Shown: positions 8,401 to 17,015, counted from the first letter of the stretch. The stretch is 44,828 nucleotides of DNA from Nostoc sp. S4 (GCA_029379225.1 JAQYWR010000057.1:1-44828), one strand, 5' to 3'. Translations and numbers: made by a program. The notes: generated by a model not told the origin, from the sequence alone.

Positions 8401-10442
8401 CCATTGCCTACATTGCCATTGTTAGTAGAACTGTCAGAGTACAATCGTTTTGTGTAAATGCTGCCGTTAATGGCACTTAAAGTGATATTTCCTCCATTGC
8501 CTGCATTGCCAAAATCACCGTCAGCGTTAACTTGAGCAAATAAAAAGTATGTAGTAATGTTGCCATTGCTAGTGCTTATAGAAATATTACCTGCATTACC
8601 TGCATTTAAAAAAGAAAAGGAGCCAGATCTAGTTAAGCCTACAGAGATATCGCCATTGATGGTACTCAAGGTAATATCTCCTCCATTACCTGAATCAACT
8701 AACGATTGGTATGACTGAGTAGATGAAAGAGAGGATAAATCACCTGTACTGATGCCGTTTTTTGCAGTAAGAGTAATTGGGCCTCCGTCATTCAGGTCAT
8801 TGCTGGTGTCTAAGGTTTTTCCGTTAGTTGCGATCGACCCAGCGCTGTTGATGCTTATTTCCCCACCCTTGGCGGTAATTGCCTGGATATTCACATCTCC
8901 TGCTGCTCCTGAACGTAAAATTAAAGCTGATTTCTGACTGAGCATCGCTGCATCAGCTCCAATTAGCAGTCCGCTTTTATCTGGTTGAGTGATAGTAATG
9001 TCAGCTCCAAATCGGATACCGCCCTGAGTTTCCACCAATAGTGACGACCCAGTATAGCCACTAGTAATATCAACATTGCGCCCATAAATCCCAAGACTGC
9101 CACTACTACCAGTCGCAATGTTCACTCCACCAGTATTATTTAGAGAAATATCGGCTCGTGGTATTTGGTTGGGAAAATCCACCTGCAAGCGATCGCCAAC
9201 TACATTTAGCCCGACTGTTCCTGCTCCATCCACACCTGCTAAAGTTACCCGTCCATTGGGAGTAATGACTTGTCCGCCGTCTACCGTCACCTTACCACCT
9301 ATAAGCGCCAAGGTTCTTCCTTGTTGAACTCCAAACAATGGGCTGGGGGTAGGAGCTATCTGGTTAGTAAGTGCGATCGTATAAGCTCCACTAGCAGAAC
9401 CGAAATTTTCATCCCAGCCATTAACTGGCAATCCTGCACCAATACCTGTGGGGCTACCATACTTAAATATTGCACCCTTTGAACTGTGCGGATTGTTTTC
9501 ATAACTGGAAATGCCCAGATAATACTTGCCTGAAGTTGGTGCAGTGAAAGGTTCAAATAAAGGCAATGTTGATTGTCGAGTTTCATCATTAATGCTGTAA
9601 TCGTCATCGTTCATTACTAGACCTAAGCCATTGCCATCAAACAAGAACAACTGAGTATCTATATCAGTACCACCAACAGTTGTTGCTGTGAATTTCTGTC
9701 CCTGTCTTAAAAAAAGTTGGTACAGGTCAATATCGTTATCATTGTCTAGTGTCCCAGAGATAGAACTCACCACTGTCCCTGAAGTTGAACTATTGGTACT
9801 CTGGGCTGTAGATGGCAACTCTCCTGCATCACCCACTTCTGTATATGGGATAGTAGCTGGTGAACTGCCTGTTTCCACGACAATATTGCCTTCACCACCG
9901 TAGAACTGCAACCCAATCGGTACGCTAATGGTTAGCAATGGAGTAGTTGAAGGATTTCTAGCACTAAATTCAAATCCATCAGCAAACTTGATGCTACTTG
10001 CTGTACTACCTACAAATGAACCACCAATATCCAATTTGGCATTCGGGCCGAAAATAATCCCGTTGGGATTTATAAATAATAGATTTGCACTGCCATTGGC
10101 TCGAATCAATCCATCAATATCAGATATGGATTTACCTGTGACTCGACTAATAATATTTTGAATATTCAGGCTATTGTTAAAATAAGCTGTATTTTCAGTA
10201 GGAAGGGAAAACTCGCTAAAGCTGTGGAATAAATTGCTTCCCGCAGTGGTTCCACCTTCGATTTTTATAGTATTGCCAGTTCTTTGAATATTAGAATTAA
10301 TCGGGAGAGTATTATCTGGAGTGATTTGAGCGTAGGCGCAGCCCATCGTAGACATCACACAATTACCAGCACCAATTACTGCACTAGTTACAGCAATGTT
10401 TAAGCATTTTAATAAGTTTAAGTTTCTCATCACTTTTAACAT
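5436..10442 (-). CDS. Filamentous haemagglutinin-type TpsA exoprotein with inserted PPC-like domain
   Basis: This 1668-residue exoprotein has a signal peptide to about residue 38 (CAYA then QITPDNTLP). A TPS (haemagglutination activity) domain follows, with LFHSFSEF near 71-78 and the hallmark NPNGI at 125-129. A beta-helix of G/N/T/S-rich repeats continues to the end. Residues about 224-359 differ from the helix: an ISGTLDNDNDIDLYQLF start, a DTQLFLFDGNG strand and a GKYYLGISS strand match the pre-peptidase C-terminal/DVUA0089 type. About eight short repeats of roughly 35 residues (GNGGNITLS type) occur near 560-830. The C-terminal part ends with a GLPPLPTQ-type segment and is shared almost unchanged with the second exoprotein. 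The family is secreted across the outer membrane by a TpsB pore, which is not in the window. ATG at 10442 or the in-frame ATG at 10430 could start it; neither has a good Shine-Dalgarno. Confidence 0.9.
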   Translation of the reverse strand: MLKVMRNLNLLKCLNIAVTSAVIGAGNCVMSTMGCAYAQITPDNTLPINSNIQRTGNTIKIEGGTTAGSNLFHSFSEFSLPTENTAYFNNSLNIQNIISRVTGKSISDIDGLIRANGSANLLFINPNGIIFGPNAKLDIGGSFVGSTASSIKFADGFEFSARNPSTTPLLTISVPIGLQFYGGEGNIVVETGSSPATIPYTEVGDAGELPSTAQSTNSSTSGTVVSSISGTLDNDNDIDLYQLFLRQGQKFTATTVGGTDIDTQLFLFDGNGLGLVMNDDDYSINDETRQSTLPLFEPFTAPTSGKYYLGISSYENNPHSSKGAIFKYGSPTGIGAGLPVNGWDENFGSASGAYTIALTNQIAPTPSPLFGVQQGRTLALIGGKVTVDGGQVITPNGRVTLAGVDGAGTVGLNVVGDRLQVDFPNQIPRADISLNNTGGVNIATGSSGSLGIYGRNVDITSGYTGSSLLVETQGGIRFGADITITQPDKSGLLIGADAAMLSQKSALILRSGAAGDVNIQAITAKGGEISINSAGSIATNGKTLDTSNDLNDGGPITLTAKNGISTGDLSSLSSTQSYQSLVDSGNGGDITLSTINGDISVGLTRSGSFSFLNAGNAGNISISTSNGNITTYFLFAQVNADGDFGNAGNGGNITLSAINGSIYTKRLYSDSSTNNGNVGNGGNITLSATNDIVSDRIQSGSGSNSSSNSATAGNGGAITLHTTNGNVSIGPINSASQSDSNGKSGNAGVISLTADSGNISTGQMSSYSYSTFGIAGNGGDIALTAPKGSISTSFLSSNVYSSVGIGGKGGNVTLKATGSLKPNRDSYTINTSGILGSGNIIIDTQTPFVLSDFLVSDTFGSGKGGDIQITAPSISITNGGQISAGSHSSGQGGDVSLRAPDFIQISGATFKAPFGDTDNFIYTGLPNGTYLGGYVPTGVTTDESNYPKDTSFPSGVFSQATVGSTGNAGNLRIETGRLIIKDGAAVATTTFGQNSNAGNISIQTDSISVDNGSILSGVAGGARGDSGSIDLQTRLLSITGGGVVQTQTLGEGKAGNINVNATQQVNLSGNGSGLRSSSGGSNNQLGTISSKIDQGGDINLITNSLNINDGAALDAQTQTDSKGGDITVNANTLSAANGGQILTSTFGGGEAGDIILNIPEIFVSGYTSGVFAQTSGAGSAGDLTIQPGSQGQLKINFQDNSLISASTFGDGKGGILNVNAPESIGLTGNGTLAATAEGSGAGVAGDVKIATNKLDIGNGVRVSAATNSTNPAASGGELTVQAAQLNLTDGSILEAGTTGAAPGGNLRIQPNNNGQTLTVNFSGKSKASAATSGAGKGGTLSVTAPQAITLTGDGSLISAETTGSGAGGDLTLQAGDLTIRDGAQLTVSSTNKGTAGSLFVTADSIGLYNGAKINADTTGGGGDIFLRTPFLLLRNGSAITTNATGENIPGGNIDIDAKNGFIVAVPQENSDISANSKDFRGGNVTINAQALFGIKPENVPTPNSDITATGKNQQLNGSVQVNTPDIDPSSGLVELPANFVDRSGLIAQGCPASKGNSFTITGRGGLPPLPTQVLRTNQTATVDWVTLNPQEQRNTNVGENSHFIRGLAHKNRQLKVQQISTPIVEATGWVIDKSGAVELTTAAPIVMQTNVFNSAIAACPSQAAAIHK

Positions 10443-10845
10443 GATTTTTATTCAGTTTTAGGATTATTTACTTAAACAACCTTAAAACTTTCGTCACAGA
10501 TTTTTTAATTGTTAGAGAAAATTGTTTTATCTATTCTTTGTATATAGATAAATAGCAGCTAAATTTATAATTAATACGTTCGGCATTGGTTTGCTTTATT
10601 CAAGAGAGTTTATCTCAAAATCGTCAATATTAATAGAATTCTAAATTGCAATGTAACAAAGCTTAAGCAATGCTTTGCAAAATCAAAATTTTCAAGTCAA
10701 AAGTTTAAAAACAGGAAAGTTGTAAAATTTTTAACATTTCTTGTAGGAAGTTACCCTGCCAAGTAACAATGAAACCTGGAGATAATAAACAGCATTGTCT
10801 AAAGAAGAAATATTGCAAAAGTTTTTTGCTTACTAACTTGACCTG
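10443..10845. other. Intergenic region between the two haemagglutinin genes
   Basis: These 403 AT-rich bases separate two minus-strand exoprotein genes. They presumably hold the promoter of the first exoprotein and the 3' end of the second. A short GCAAAA/TTTTGC hairpin near 10814-10828 is the only structure noticed. No gene is seen. The gap suggests separate transcription rather than a tight operon. Confidence 0.5.
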
Positions 10846-13800
10846 TTAATTTGGACAAGCTGCGCTCGCCTCCAGCGGAACTCCTCTACCAGACACTACG
10901 CGCTCTATTCTAGAAGTCAAAATATTCCGATGAGTAGCTATGGGTGCAAAAGCTGTTAGTTCCACTGCACCAGAATTATTTATGATCCAATCAGTAGCTT
11001 CTACAATAGTTGGGCTAATTTGCCCAACTTGTGATTCACGGTTTTTGCTTCCCGAACTCCGATTCAAATCTGAATTCTCCCTTACAATTGTGTTTCTTTG
11101 TTCTTGAGGATTCAATGTCACCCAATCAACAGTTGCAGTTTGATTAGTGCGAAGCGCTTGGGTTGGGAGGGGTGGCAAACCGCCGCGTCCGGTGATGGTA
11201 AACGAATTGCCTTTAGAGGCTGGACACCCTTGAGCAATCAAACCAGAGCGGTCTACAAAATTGGCTGGCAATTCTACCAATCCCGAACTGGGATTTACAT
11301 CAGGTGTATTGATTTGCACTGAGCCGTTAAACTGGGGATTTACCCCTGTGGCAGTGATATCACTTGCTGAAGTTGGGTAAGTGCGAAACTCAGTTCCAAA
11401 AATTGCTTGAGCGTTGATGTTTACATTACCACCACGGAAGTCTAGAGAATTGGCGCTGATATCACTATTTTCTTGGGGAACAGCAATGATGAAACCATTT
11501 GCCGCATCAATGTTGATGTCACCCCCAGGGATATTTTCACCAGTAGCGTTGGTAGTAATGGCACTGCCATTGCGTAATAGTAACAAGGGAGTACGCAAGA
11601 AGATATTTCCTCCCCCGCCTGTGGTGTCAGCTCGGATACTGCCTTGATTGTTGAGATAGATGCGATTGGCATCCACAAACAACGAACCAGCACTGCCTGT
11701 CCCCAAACTGCTGACCGTCACTTCTGCCTGGTTTTGAATGCTGAGGGTTCCTGTTTGGAGATTTAAGTCCCCACCCTGACCGCTACCAGCCGTACCAGCG
11801 GCAATGATTGAACCATCGCCTGTGAGAGTAATCGACTCTGGGGCAGCAATAGTTAACGTTCCCCCTTGACCGCTAGCCTTGGTGGAGGCAGAGATTTGTG
11901 CGCCATCTTGAAGGTTCACCCTGACACTTTGCGCCTTCCCCCGTGGCTGAATAGTCAAGTTACCTGCATCTGCTGCACTGGTAGTGTCGGCAAATAAACC
12001 ACTGGTTGCCCCATTTAGTTGCAGGTCTGGGGTATTAATTGTGATGTCGCCAGCACGACCGCTACTAGAAGTTGTGGTCAGCAGTTGCCCACCACTGCTC
12101 AATCCCACTGCGTCTGCACTGACGGTGATATTGCCAGCGTTTCCAGTTCCAGCTGTGGAAGCAGCGAGTTGAGAGCCGTTAAGGAGTGAGAGCGATCGCG
12201 CCGTAATGTCAATATTGCCTCCTGTGCCAACTCCACTTGGCGAGAGCGTGCTGATGGCATCTCCCCCATCAAACGAGACGGTATTTTTTGCCTGAATCTG
12301 GATATTCCCGGCCTTGCCTTGCCCCTGAGCGTTCGTATCGATTCTCCCCTGGTCAGAAACCGAGAGTGAGTCTGTATTGATGCTGACATCGCCTCCGCTT
12401 CCCACAGATCCTGCTGTTGTCGAGGTAAACACTCCACTGCGGTAGTAGTCGGTAGGCTCACCGCGAGAATTAATCCGAGTTGGGGAAGTTCCATTAATCT
12501 GGACATTACGCGCCTGAATGGTGACACGACCGGCATCGCCGATTCCACCTTCATTAGAGGTATTTACAGCACCCCCGTTGGTTAAAAACAGTGAGTCAGT
12601 TGCGATCGTCACATCTCCGCCTTGACCGATGCTGCCTTGACCCACTTGCGTAAAGATACTACTAGAGGTGATGAAGAATGAGTAAGATTCTTGACCATCT
12701 AGGGAAACGCGATCGCGGGCATTGATATTCACGCTGCCTGCATTTCCCTGTCCATACGTGTTGGAATACAGGTAAGCACCATTGCTAAGAGAAAGCGACC
12801 CTGTAGTGATGTTGATATCGCCAACTTTACCGATGCCTTCTACCAAGGAATTGTATACACCACTATCATCCAAATAAACGGCATCGCGGACATTGATATT
12901 CACGTTGCCTGTACTCCCCTGTCCGAACATGCTGGCAAACAGTCGAGCTTTCGTCAGAGAAAGCGACCCTGTAGTGATGTTAATATCGCCAACTTTACCA
13001 ATATTGGTTGGTTTCAGGGGATTGAATACATCATTGACTACAGCACTGCTAACCAGAGAAATGCGATCGCGGGCATTAATATTCACGCTGCCTACATTCC
13101 CCTGCCCGCGCGTTTCAGAATACAATATAGTGCCTCCTGTGAGAGAAAGCGATCCCGTAGTAATGTTAATGTTGCCAACGTTACCCACACCAGTATCTTG
13201 GAGAATATTCTCTACATCAGGGCTATCCAAAGAGACGCGATCGCCTGCTGTCAGATTGATGCTACCCATAGTTCCCTGTCCATACAACCAGTTTGCCAAG
13301 AGGCTAAAATTGCTGATTGCGATTGAGCCAGTTGCATTCAACTCCATATCTTCAGTTTGGGTGTTGGGTAATCTTGAATCGCTGGGAATCTCAATTCGGA
13401 GTTCACTTCGAGAGATATCAATGTTTTGGGCAAGAATCCTAATACTGCCACTGCTTTTTCCAACGTAAATGCCGCTACTATTCTTTAAGGAAACATCTGC
13501 TCTTGTCACTCCATCGGGTATGGTTAATTGCCAATCAGAGCTAGCAGTCGATAAACCAACTGTTCCTAACCCACCGATACCTACTAATTCAACATAGTTT
13601 CCAGAACTAATTGCCCGTCCCCCAGATTGTCCCCCATCAAATTGAATCGGCCCTCCAATCAGCAACAAATTTTGTCCAGGCGAAACTTGTAAACCTGTGT
13701 TAGAAAAATTAGATTGATTGACAATCGGCTGGGGTATCAGTTGGTTGAAGAAAAAAGCATTAGGATTAACACTTAGCAATTGACTGGGTAAGGGTTGAGT

Positions 13801-14256
13801 TGCATCGCTACTAAAAAATTCTCCATTAGGAAACCCGATCGCATTGGCAGTTGTAGCAACAAAAGAACCGCCAATGTTGAGCGATGCATTAGAACCAAAC
13901 ACAATGCCGTTGGGATTGAGCAAAAACAGATTGGCAGTCCCATTTGCCCGAATCACACCATCAATCTTAGAAATTGACCCACCTGTGACGCGGCTGAAAA
14001 TGTTCTCCACGTCTGCGGCATTGTTGAAGTAGGCAGAGCCTCCAGTGGGAATAGAAAATGATTGGAAGCTGTGGAACAGATTGCCACCCCGCCTTACTCC
14101 GCCGTCAATTTGGAAATTGGGATCGTTAGAAACTTGCGTTTGCTCCCCCGCAGGTAGCGTGTTATCGGGAATCACTTGAGCAGCGGTAGGTTGATTGCAA
14201 CCCAGTATCCACATACTGCACATCAGAAGCCATAGATTTGGACGCCACTGGCTCAT
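10846..14256 (-). CDS. Filamentous haemagglutinin-type TpsA exoprotein
   Basis: This 1136-residue relative of the upstream exoprotein has a signal peptide ending near TAAQ (residues 24-27) and a TPS domain with LFHSFQSF at 60-67 and NPNGI at 114-118. A long parallel beta-helix follows. Three to four repeats of about 65-70 residues (TGSLSL...GQGN.GSVNINARDR) fill roughly 360-560. It lacks the PPC-like insert seen in the other copy; at that point a short NQSNFSNTGLQVSPGQ linker is present instead. The last 240 residues are close to those of the first exoprotein, including a stretch of over 40 identical residues. GGAGG lies 12 bases before the ATG, which supports this start. Expected role: adhesin or surface exoprotein secreted by a TpsB partner encoded elsewhere. 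Confidence 0.9.
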   Translation of the reverse strand: MSQWRPNLWLLMCSMWILGCNQPTAAQVIPDNTLPAGEQTQVSNDPNFQIDGGVRRGGNLFHSFQSFSIPTGGSAYFNNAADVENIFSRVTGGSISKIDGVIRANGTANLFLLNPNGIVFGSNASLNIGGSFVATTANAIGFPNGEFFSSDATQPLPSQLLSVNPNAFFFNQLIPQPIVNQSNFSNTGLQVSPGQNLLLIGGPIQFDGGQSGGRAISSGNYVELVGIGGLGTVGLSTASSDWQLTIPDGVTRADVSLKNSSGIYVGKSSGSIRILAQNIDISRSELRIEIPSDSRLPNTQTEDMELNATGSIAISNFSLLANWLYGQGTMGSINLTAGDRVSLDSPDVENILQDTGVGNVGNINITTGSLSLTGGTILYSETRGQGNVGSVNINARDRISLVSSAVVNDVFNPLKPTNIGKVGDINITTGSLSLTKARLFASMFGQGSTGNVNINVRDAVYLDDSGVYNSLVEGIGKVGDINITTGSLSLSNGAYLYSNTYGQGNAGSVNINARDRVSLDGQESYSFFITSSSIFTQVGQGSIGQGGDVTIATDSLFLTNGGAVNTSNEGGIGDAGRVTIQARNVQINGTSPTRINSRGEPTDYYRSGVFTSTTAGSVGSGGDVSINTDSLSVSDQGRIDTNAQGQGKAGNIQIQAKNTVSFDGGDAISTLSPSGVGTGGNIDITARSLSLLNGSQLAASTAGTGNAGNITVSADAVGLSSGGQLLTTTSSSGRAGDITINTPDLQLNGATSGLFADTTSAADAGNLTIQPRGKAQSVRVNLQDGAQISASTKASGQGGTLTIAAPESITLTGDGSIIAAGTAGSGQGGDLNLQTGTLSIQNQAEVTVSSLGTGSAGSLFVDANRIYLNNQGSIRADTTGGGGNIFLRTPLLLLRNGSAITTNATGENIPGGDINIDAANGFIIAVPQENSDISANSLDFRGGNVNINAQAIFGTEFRTYPTSASDITATGVNPQFNGSVQINTPDVNPSSGLVELPANFVDRSGLIAQGCPASKGNSFTITGRGGLPPLPTQALRTNQTATVDWVTLNPQEQRNTIVRENSDLNRSSGSKNRESQVGQISPTIVEATDWIINNSGAVELTAFAPIATHRNILTSRIERVVSGRGVPLEASAACPN

Positions 14257-14657
14257 CTTGCTGTCTTACCTCCAGCGATGCTCGAACAAAAATGTTCAGC
14301 GCAGTTCCCACATTAAAATATTTTAAATATAAAGATTACAGTAGATGACTTAGCAATTACAAATAATTATTAAATTTTCTTTACAAGATGAATTAATAGA
14401 TAGCAGGATTTTACACTGTTAATGACTGTAATTTATTTGAGCTATCTTTTTATCTAAATTCATTAGAAACTATCTTCAAAGTCAATACTTAGTTGAGAAA
14501 AGAGTATGAATACACAGAGTGTTCTATAGTAAAGTTATTATCTTCCACAACTAGAACTCAAAGCTACAATTTGCTATGTTCTACAAAAAGCTTACTGTGG
14601 AAGATGGCTGTTACCGTTCCTGGGTGCTAGGACGATGTATAAAGAAATTTTTTCTCA

Positions 14658-14806
14658 CTAGCTGCATAATTTAGATTTGCCCACACCCATAGATTTATAG
14701 AACTGAAGTTTCACATCATCATATAAACAATATGTGTTATCTGAACTGTGAATGCCTCACATCTAAAATTGTCAAAGACTCTAAGTATATAGACATTTTA
14801 AATTGA
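14658..14806 (+). pseudogene. Remnant of a second TPR-gene leader and start
   Basis: Bases 14658-14731 align without gaps to 4417-4490, the 74 bases before the TPR gene, with about three quarters identity by hand count. Both copies contain CCCATA and AAGTTTCACATCAT, and both end at an ATG. From that ATG a 24-codon frame runs to a TGA at 14806. It contains LTSKI in the same frame as residues 4-8 of the intact TPR protein, then diverges. The rest of the TPR gene is missing. The conserved leader could alternatively be a retained regulatory element. Confidence 0.55.
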
Positions 14807-14848
14807 ATCAACACTCGTTAGGCAGTATCAGAAGCCGGAGGAATGATT

Positions 14849-14908
14849 ATGTCTAAAAACAGAGTCTTAACAGACTACCTGATTTATGAATTCCTCAAAG
14901 TTCATTAA
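14849..14908 (+). CDS. Possible 19-residue small protein
   Basis: An ATG preceded by GGAGG at seven bases opens a 19-codon frame (MSKNRVLTDYL...FLKVH) ending in TAA. The stop is followed at once by the short inverted repeat AAGCTTTTAAAGCTT. The Shine-Dalgarno is the only strong evidence. It may equally be the start of a decayed gene. Confidence 0.25.
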   Translation: MSKNRVLTDYLIYEFLKVH

Positions 14909-14983
14909 GCTTTTAAAGCTTGTATTTGTTGCTCCATTTCGGAGAATTAGTATAAGTCCTATTATTTATCAAGGAGAAAACAC

Positions 14984-15412
14984 ATGACAACAACTACAAC
15001 TAAGAAAATAAGCAATTTTGAACAGTTTTATTTTCGGATGACTGCTGTTGTTGGTTTAACTTTACTAACAGCGACAGTAACAAGTCCTGCTTTTGCGCGT
15101 TCCCCTAGTACTTTCCAATATACTTGCAGAAATATGAGTATAAAATCAAATGTGCTTTATGCTATTTGTAAAAAAATAGATGGTACGGAAAATAAAGCTC
15201 GTATTGTGTTAAGAGGAATAGACAATCAAGATGGATTCTTGGTAGATAATGGTAGCAATTATCCTGCTTCTTTCCAAGCCAGTTGCTATAGTGCGACAGT
15301 TGTAGGTAATGAATTAATTGGTACCTGCGCCAAAATTAATAGACAAGAAGCGGTCTTGAGCAAAATAGAGATTAAAGGAATCCGCAACGAAAATGGAAAC
15401 TTGAAATATTAG
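14984..15412 (+). CDS. Secreted cyanovirin-N-like (CVNH) protein
   Basis: This 142-residue protein has a signal peptide (hydrophobic 20-33, cleavage near AFA 36-38) and then two tandem CVNH half-repeats. The first is FQYTCRNMSIKSNVLYAICKK and the second FQASCYSATVVGNELIGTC. Cysteines 48/62 and 101/115 have the spacing of the two disulfide pairs of cyanovirin-N. The family binds high-mannose glycans in its founder; many homologues have untested ligands. AAGGAG lies a few bases before the ATG. It sits beside the exoprotein genes, which fits a secreted or surface role, but it is transcribed away from them. Confidence 0.8.
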   Translation: MTTTTTKKISNFEQFYFRMTAVVGLTLLTATVTSPAFARSPSTFQYTCRNMSIKSNVLYAICKKIDGTENKARIVLRGIDNQDGFLVDNGSNYPASFQASCYSATVVGNELIGTCAKINRQEAVLSKIEIKGIRNENGNLKY

Positions 15413-15417
15413 AATTG

Positions 15418-15651
15418 ATGCCTTGCTCTCGCGTGATAGTGATTACAGTAATGCTTGTTTCGTTCATCTTGAATGTAGTGAGTAATAACTGGACGAATGA
15501 AACAATTGTACAAGTATCTATTGGGCTACCGATTCTCTTGGTAAATACAGAAAATATTTTTGTCAGAAGCCAAACGCGATCGCAAATCAATAAAGATTGG
15601 CTTAAACAACAGATTCTATCGTGTCTAAAGGATGCTGAAGTATGCCAGTAA
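15418..15651 (+). CDS. Hypothetical 77-residue membrane-anchored protein
   Basis: An ATG at 15418 opens a 77-codon frame that begins three bases after the stop of the cyanovirin-like gene. It overlaps the next gene by 10 bases. Residues 6-21 (VIVITVMLVSFILNVV) would form one membrane helix; the rest is polar with no known domain. No Shine-Dalgarno is visible, so it would depend on coupling to the upstream gene. It may be chance. Confidence 0.3.
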   Translation: MPCSRVIVITVMLVSFILNVVSNNWTNETIVQVSIGLPILLVNTENIFVRSQTRSQINKDWLKQQILSCLKDAEVCQ

Positions 15652-16028
15652 ACTCTCTAGAAATTGTCAAGCAGGCTTACATTTACCTGAACGAAAAAGA
15701 TATTGCTAGTTATTTTTCTTTAATGTCTCCTGACGTTGAGTTTTATCAAACTGAAGAACTCCCTTGGGGCGGTCACTATCGTGGTTTCGATGAGAGCAAG
15801 GTTTTTTTCTCCAAGTTTTCTCCATTAATTGATTCTTCAGTCGAAATATCTAATTACATTCAAGCTGGCGATAAAACCGTTGCAATCGGTAAAACGAGTG
15901 GCGTAGCAAAGCAAACTGGAAAAAAATTTAGTTGTAACTTGGTTCATATCTGGACAATTCAAAATGTGAAAATTGTGCGACTAGAAGTTTACATCGACAC
16001 TGATGTAATGAAAGCCGCAGTAGCATAA
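15642..16028 (+). CDS. SnoaL-like / NTF2-like protein
   Basis: This 128-residue protein has the order of an NTF2-fold protein: an N-terminal helix pair (EIVKQAYIYLNEKDIASYFSL), MSPDVEFYQ, a GHYRGFDESKVFF segment, then the long curved strands VAIGKTSGVAKQTGKKF and HIWTIQNVKIVRLEVYIDT. Members are cyclases, isomerases or small-molecule binding proteins; the ligand cannot be told from sequence. AAGGA lies 11 bases before the ATG. It is the first gene of the co-directional stress and redox run. Confidence 0.75.
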   Translation: MPVNSLEIVKQAYIYLNEKDIASYFSLMSPDVEFYQTEELPWGGHYRGFDESKVFFSKFSPLIDSSVEISNYIQAGDKTVAIGKTSGVAKQTGKKFSCNLVHIWTIQNVKIVRLEVYIDTDVMKAAVA

Positions 16029-16076
16029 GTTCAACAAAATGTAAATGTTTCCCAGGCTTCAACAGGAGGTTCGCAA

Positions 16077-17015
16077 ATGAAAATTTTGGTTGCAGGGGCA
16101 ACAGGAGCCATCGGTCGTCCGCTAATCGCGCAATTGCTGGCGCAAGGACATGATGTAGTTGCGTTAACTCGTTCTCCAGAAAGAGCCAAAGCTTTAACCG
16201 AACAAGGTGTAGAACCTGCGATCGCAGATGTATTCGATGCCGATGCGCTCATTGCTGCTGTCGTTCGCGCTCAACCGGAAGTAGTTATCGAACAACTCAC
16301 TGCTCTACCCAAAACCTACACAGGCGAGTCGATGAGTGCCGCAGCAGCCCTGAACACTCGCATCCGTAAAGAAGGGGGTGCTAATGTGCTGGCAGCGGCG
16401 CAAGCGGCTGGCGTGCGTCGTTACCTGAGACAGTCGATCGCATTCTGGGGAGTTCCCGGTACTGGATTGGCAGATGAACAAACACCGCTATCCTTGGATG
16501 CTTCGCCCGCAGTTGCAGCAGATGCTCGCACGGTGACTGAAATTGAGCGTCACTTACTCGAAACGCCCAATCTAGAAGGAATTATCCTGCGTTATGGCTT
16601 CTTCTACGGCCCTGGTACTTGGTTTGCCCCCGATGGTGACGTTGCTCACCAAGTCCGACAGCAGCAGTTCCCGATTGTTGGGAATGGCGAAGGCGTGTGG
16701 TCGTGGTTACACATTGAAGATGCAGCGATCGCTACAGTTGCAGCAACAGAGCGAGGCAATCCTGGCATTTATCTGATTGCGGGCGATCGCCCCTTAGAAG
16801 TGCGCGTGTGGCTCCCTGCTTTTGCCCAATGGCTCAATGCGCCACCGCCACCGCAGATATCAGTTGCGGATGCTCTACGAATGAGTGGTGCGGATGCCGT
16901 CTACTACGGAACTCAGATGCGAGGTGCATCGAATGCCAAGGCAAAACGCGAATTAAATTTTCAGCCGCGACCTTTGGAATGGATGGTTGACACTGCTGTT
17001 GCTCGTGCAAGTTAA
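16077..17015 (+). CDS. NAD(P)-dependent epimerase/NmrA-like reductase
   Basis: This 312-residue protein begins with the Rossmann nucleotide-binding motif GATGAIG (residues 7-13). An NmrA/atypical short-chain layout follows, with a TRSPERAKAL segment after strand 2 and LHIEDAAIATVAATERG in the C-terminal half. The classical YxxxK is not obvious, as in many atypical members. It likely binds NAD(P) and acts on, or senses, an unknown substrate. AGGAGG lies seven bases before the ATG. Its GC content appears clearly higher than that of the flanking 5' region. Confidence 0.8.
   Translation: MKILVAGATGAIGRPLIAQLLAQGHDVVALTRSPERAKALTEQGVEPAIADVFDADALIAAVVRAQPEVVIEQLTALPKTYTGESMSAAAALNTRIRKEGGANVLAAAQAAGVRRYLRQSIAFWGVPGTGLADEQTPLSLDASPAVAADARTVTEIERHLLETPNLEGIILRYGFFYGPGTWFAPDGDVAHQVRQQQFPIVGNGEGVWSWLHIEDAAIATVAATERGNPGIYLIAGDRPLEVRVWLPAFAQWLNAPPPPQISVADALRMSGADAVYYGTQMRGASNAKAKRELNFQPRPLEWMVDTAVARAS

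Larger units (their letters stand above)
14257..14983. other. Intergenic region with decayed TPR-gene leader
   Basis: These 727 bases between the second exoprotein and the cyanovirin-like gene hold the exoprotein promoter, a decayed second copy of the TPR gene leader and start (14658-14806), and a tiny reading frame with a good Shine-Dalgarno (14849-14908). No other gene is seen. Confidence 0.5.

Noticed and set aside
8080..8760. Regular repeats resembling an array
   Set aside because: The period of about 100-120 bases is imperfect and in frame within the exoprotein; these are protein repeats, not CRISPR.
5990..10161. Many 60-100 codon frames antisense or out of frame to the first exoprotein
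   Set aside because: They are shadows of the repetitive G/N/T-rich coding sequence of the exoprotein and have proline-, valine- and serine-biased composition without ribosome sites.
12099..13468. Frames of 151 and 191 codons overlapping the second exoprotein
   Set aside because: Both are byproducts of the repeated beta-helix coding sequence. The real frame has a signal peptide, the NPNGI motif and a Shine-Dalgarno.
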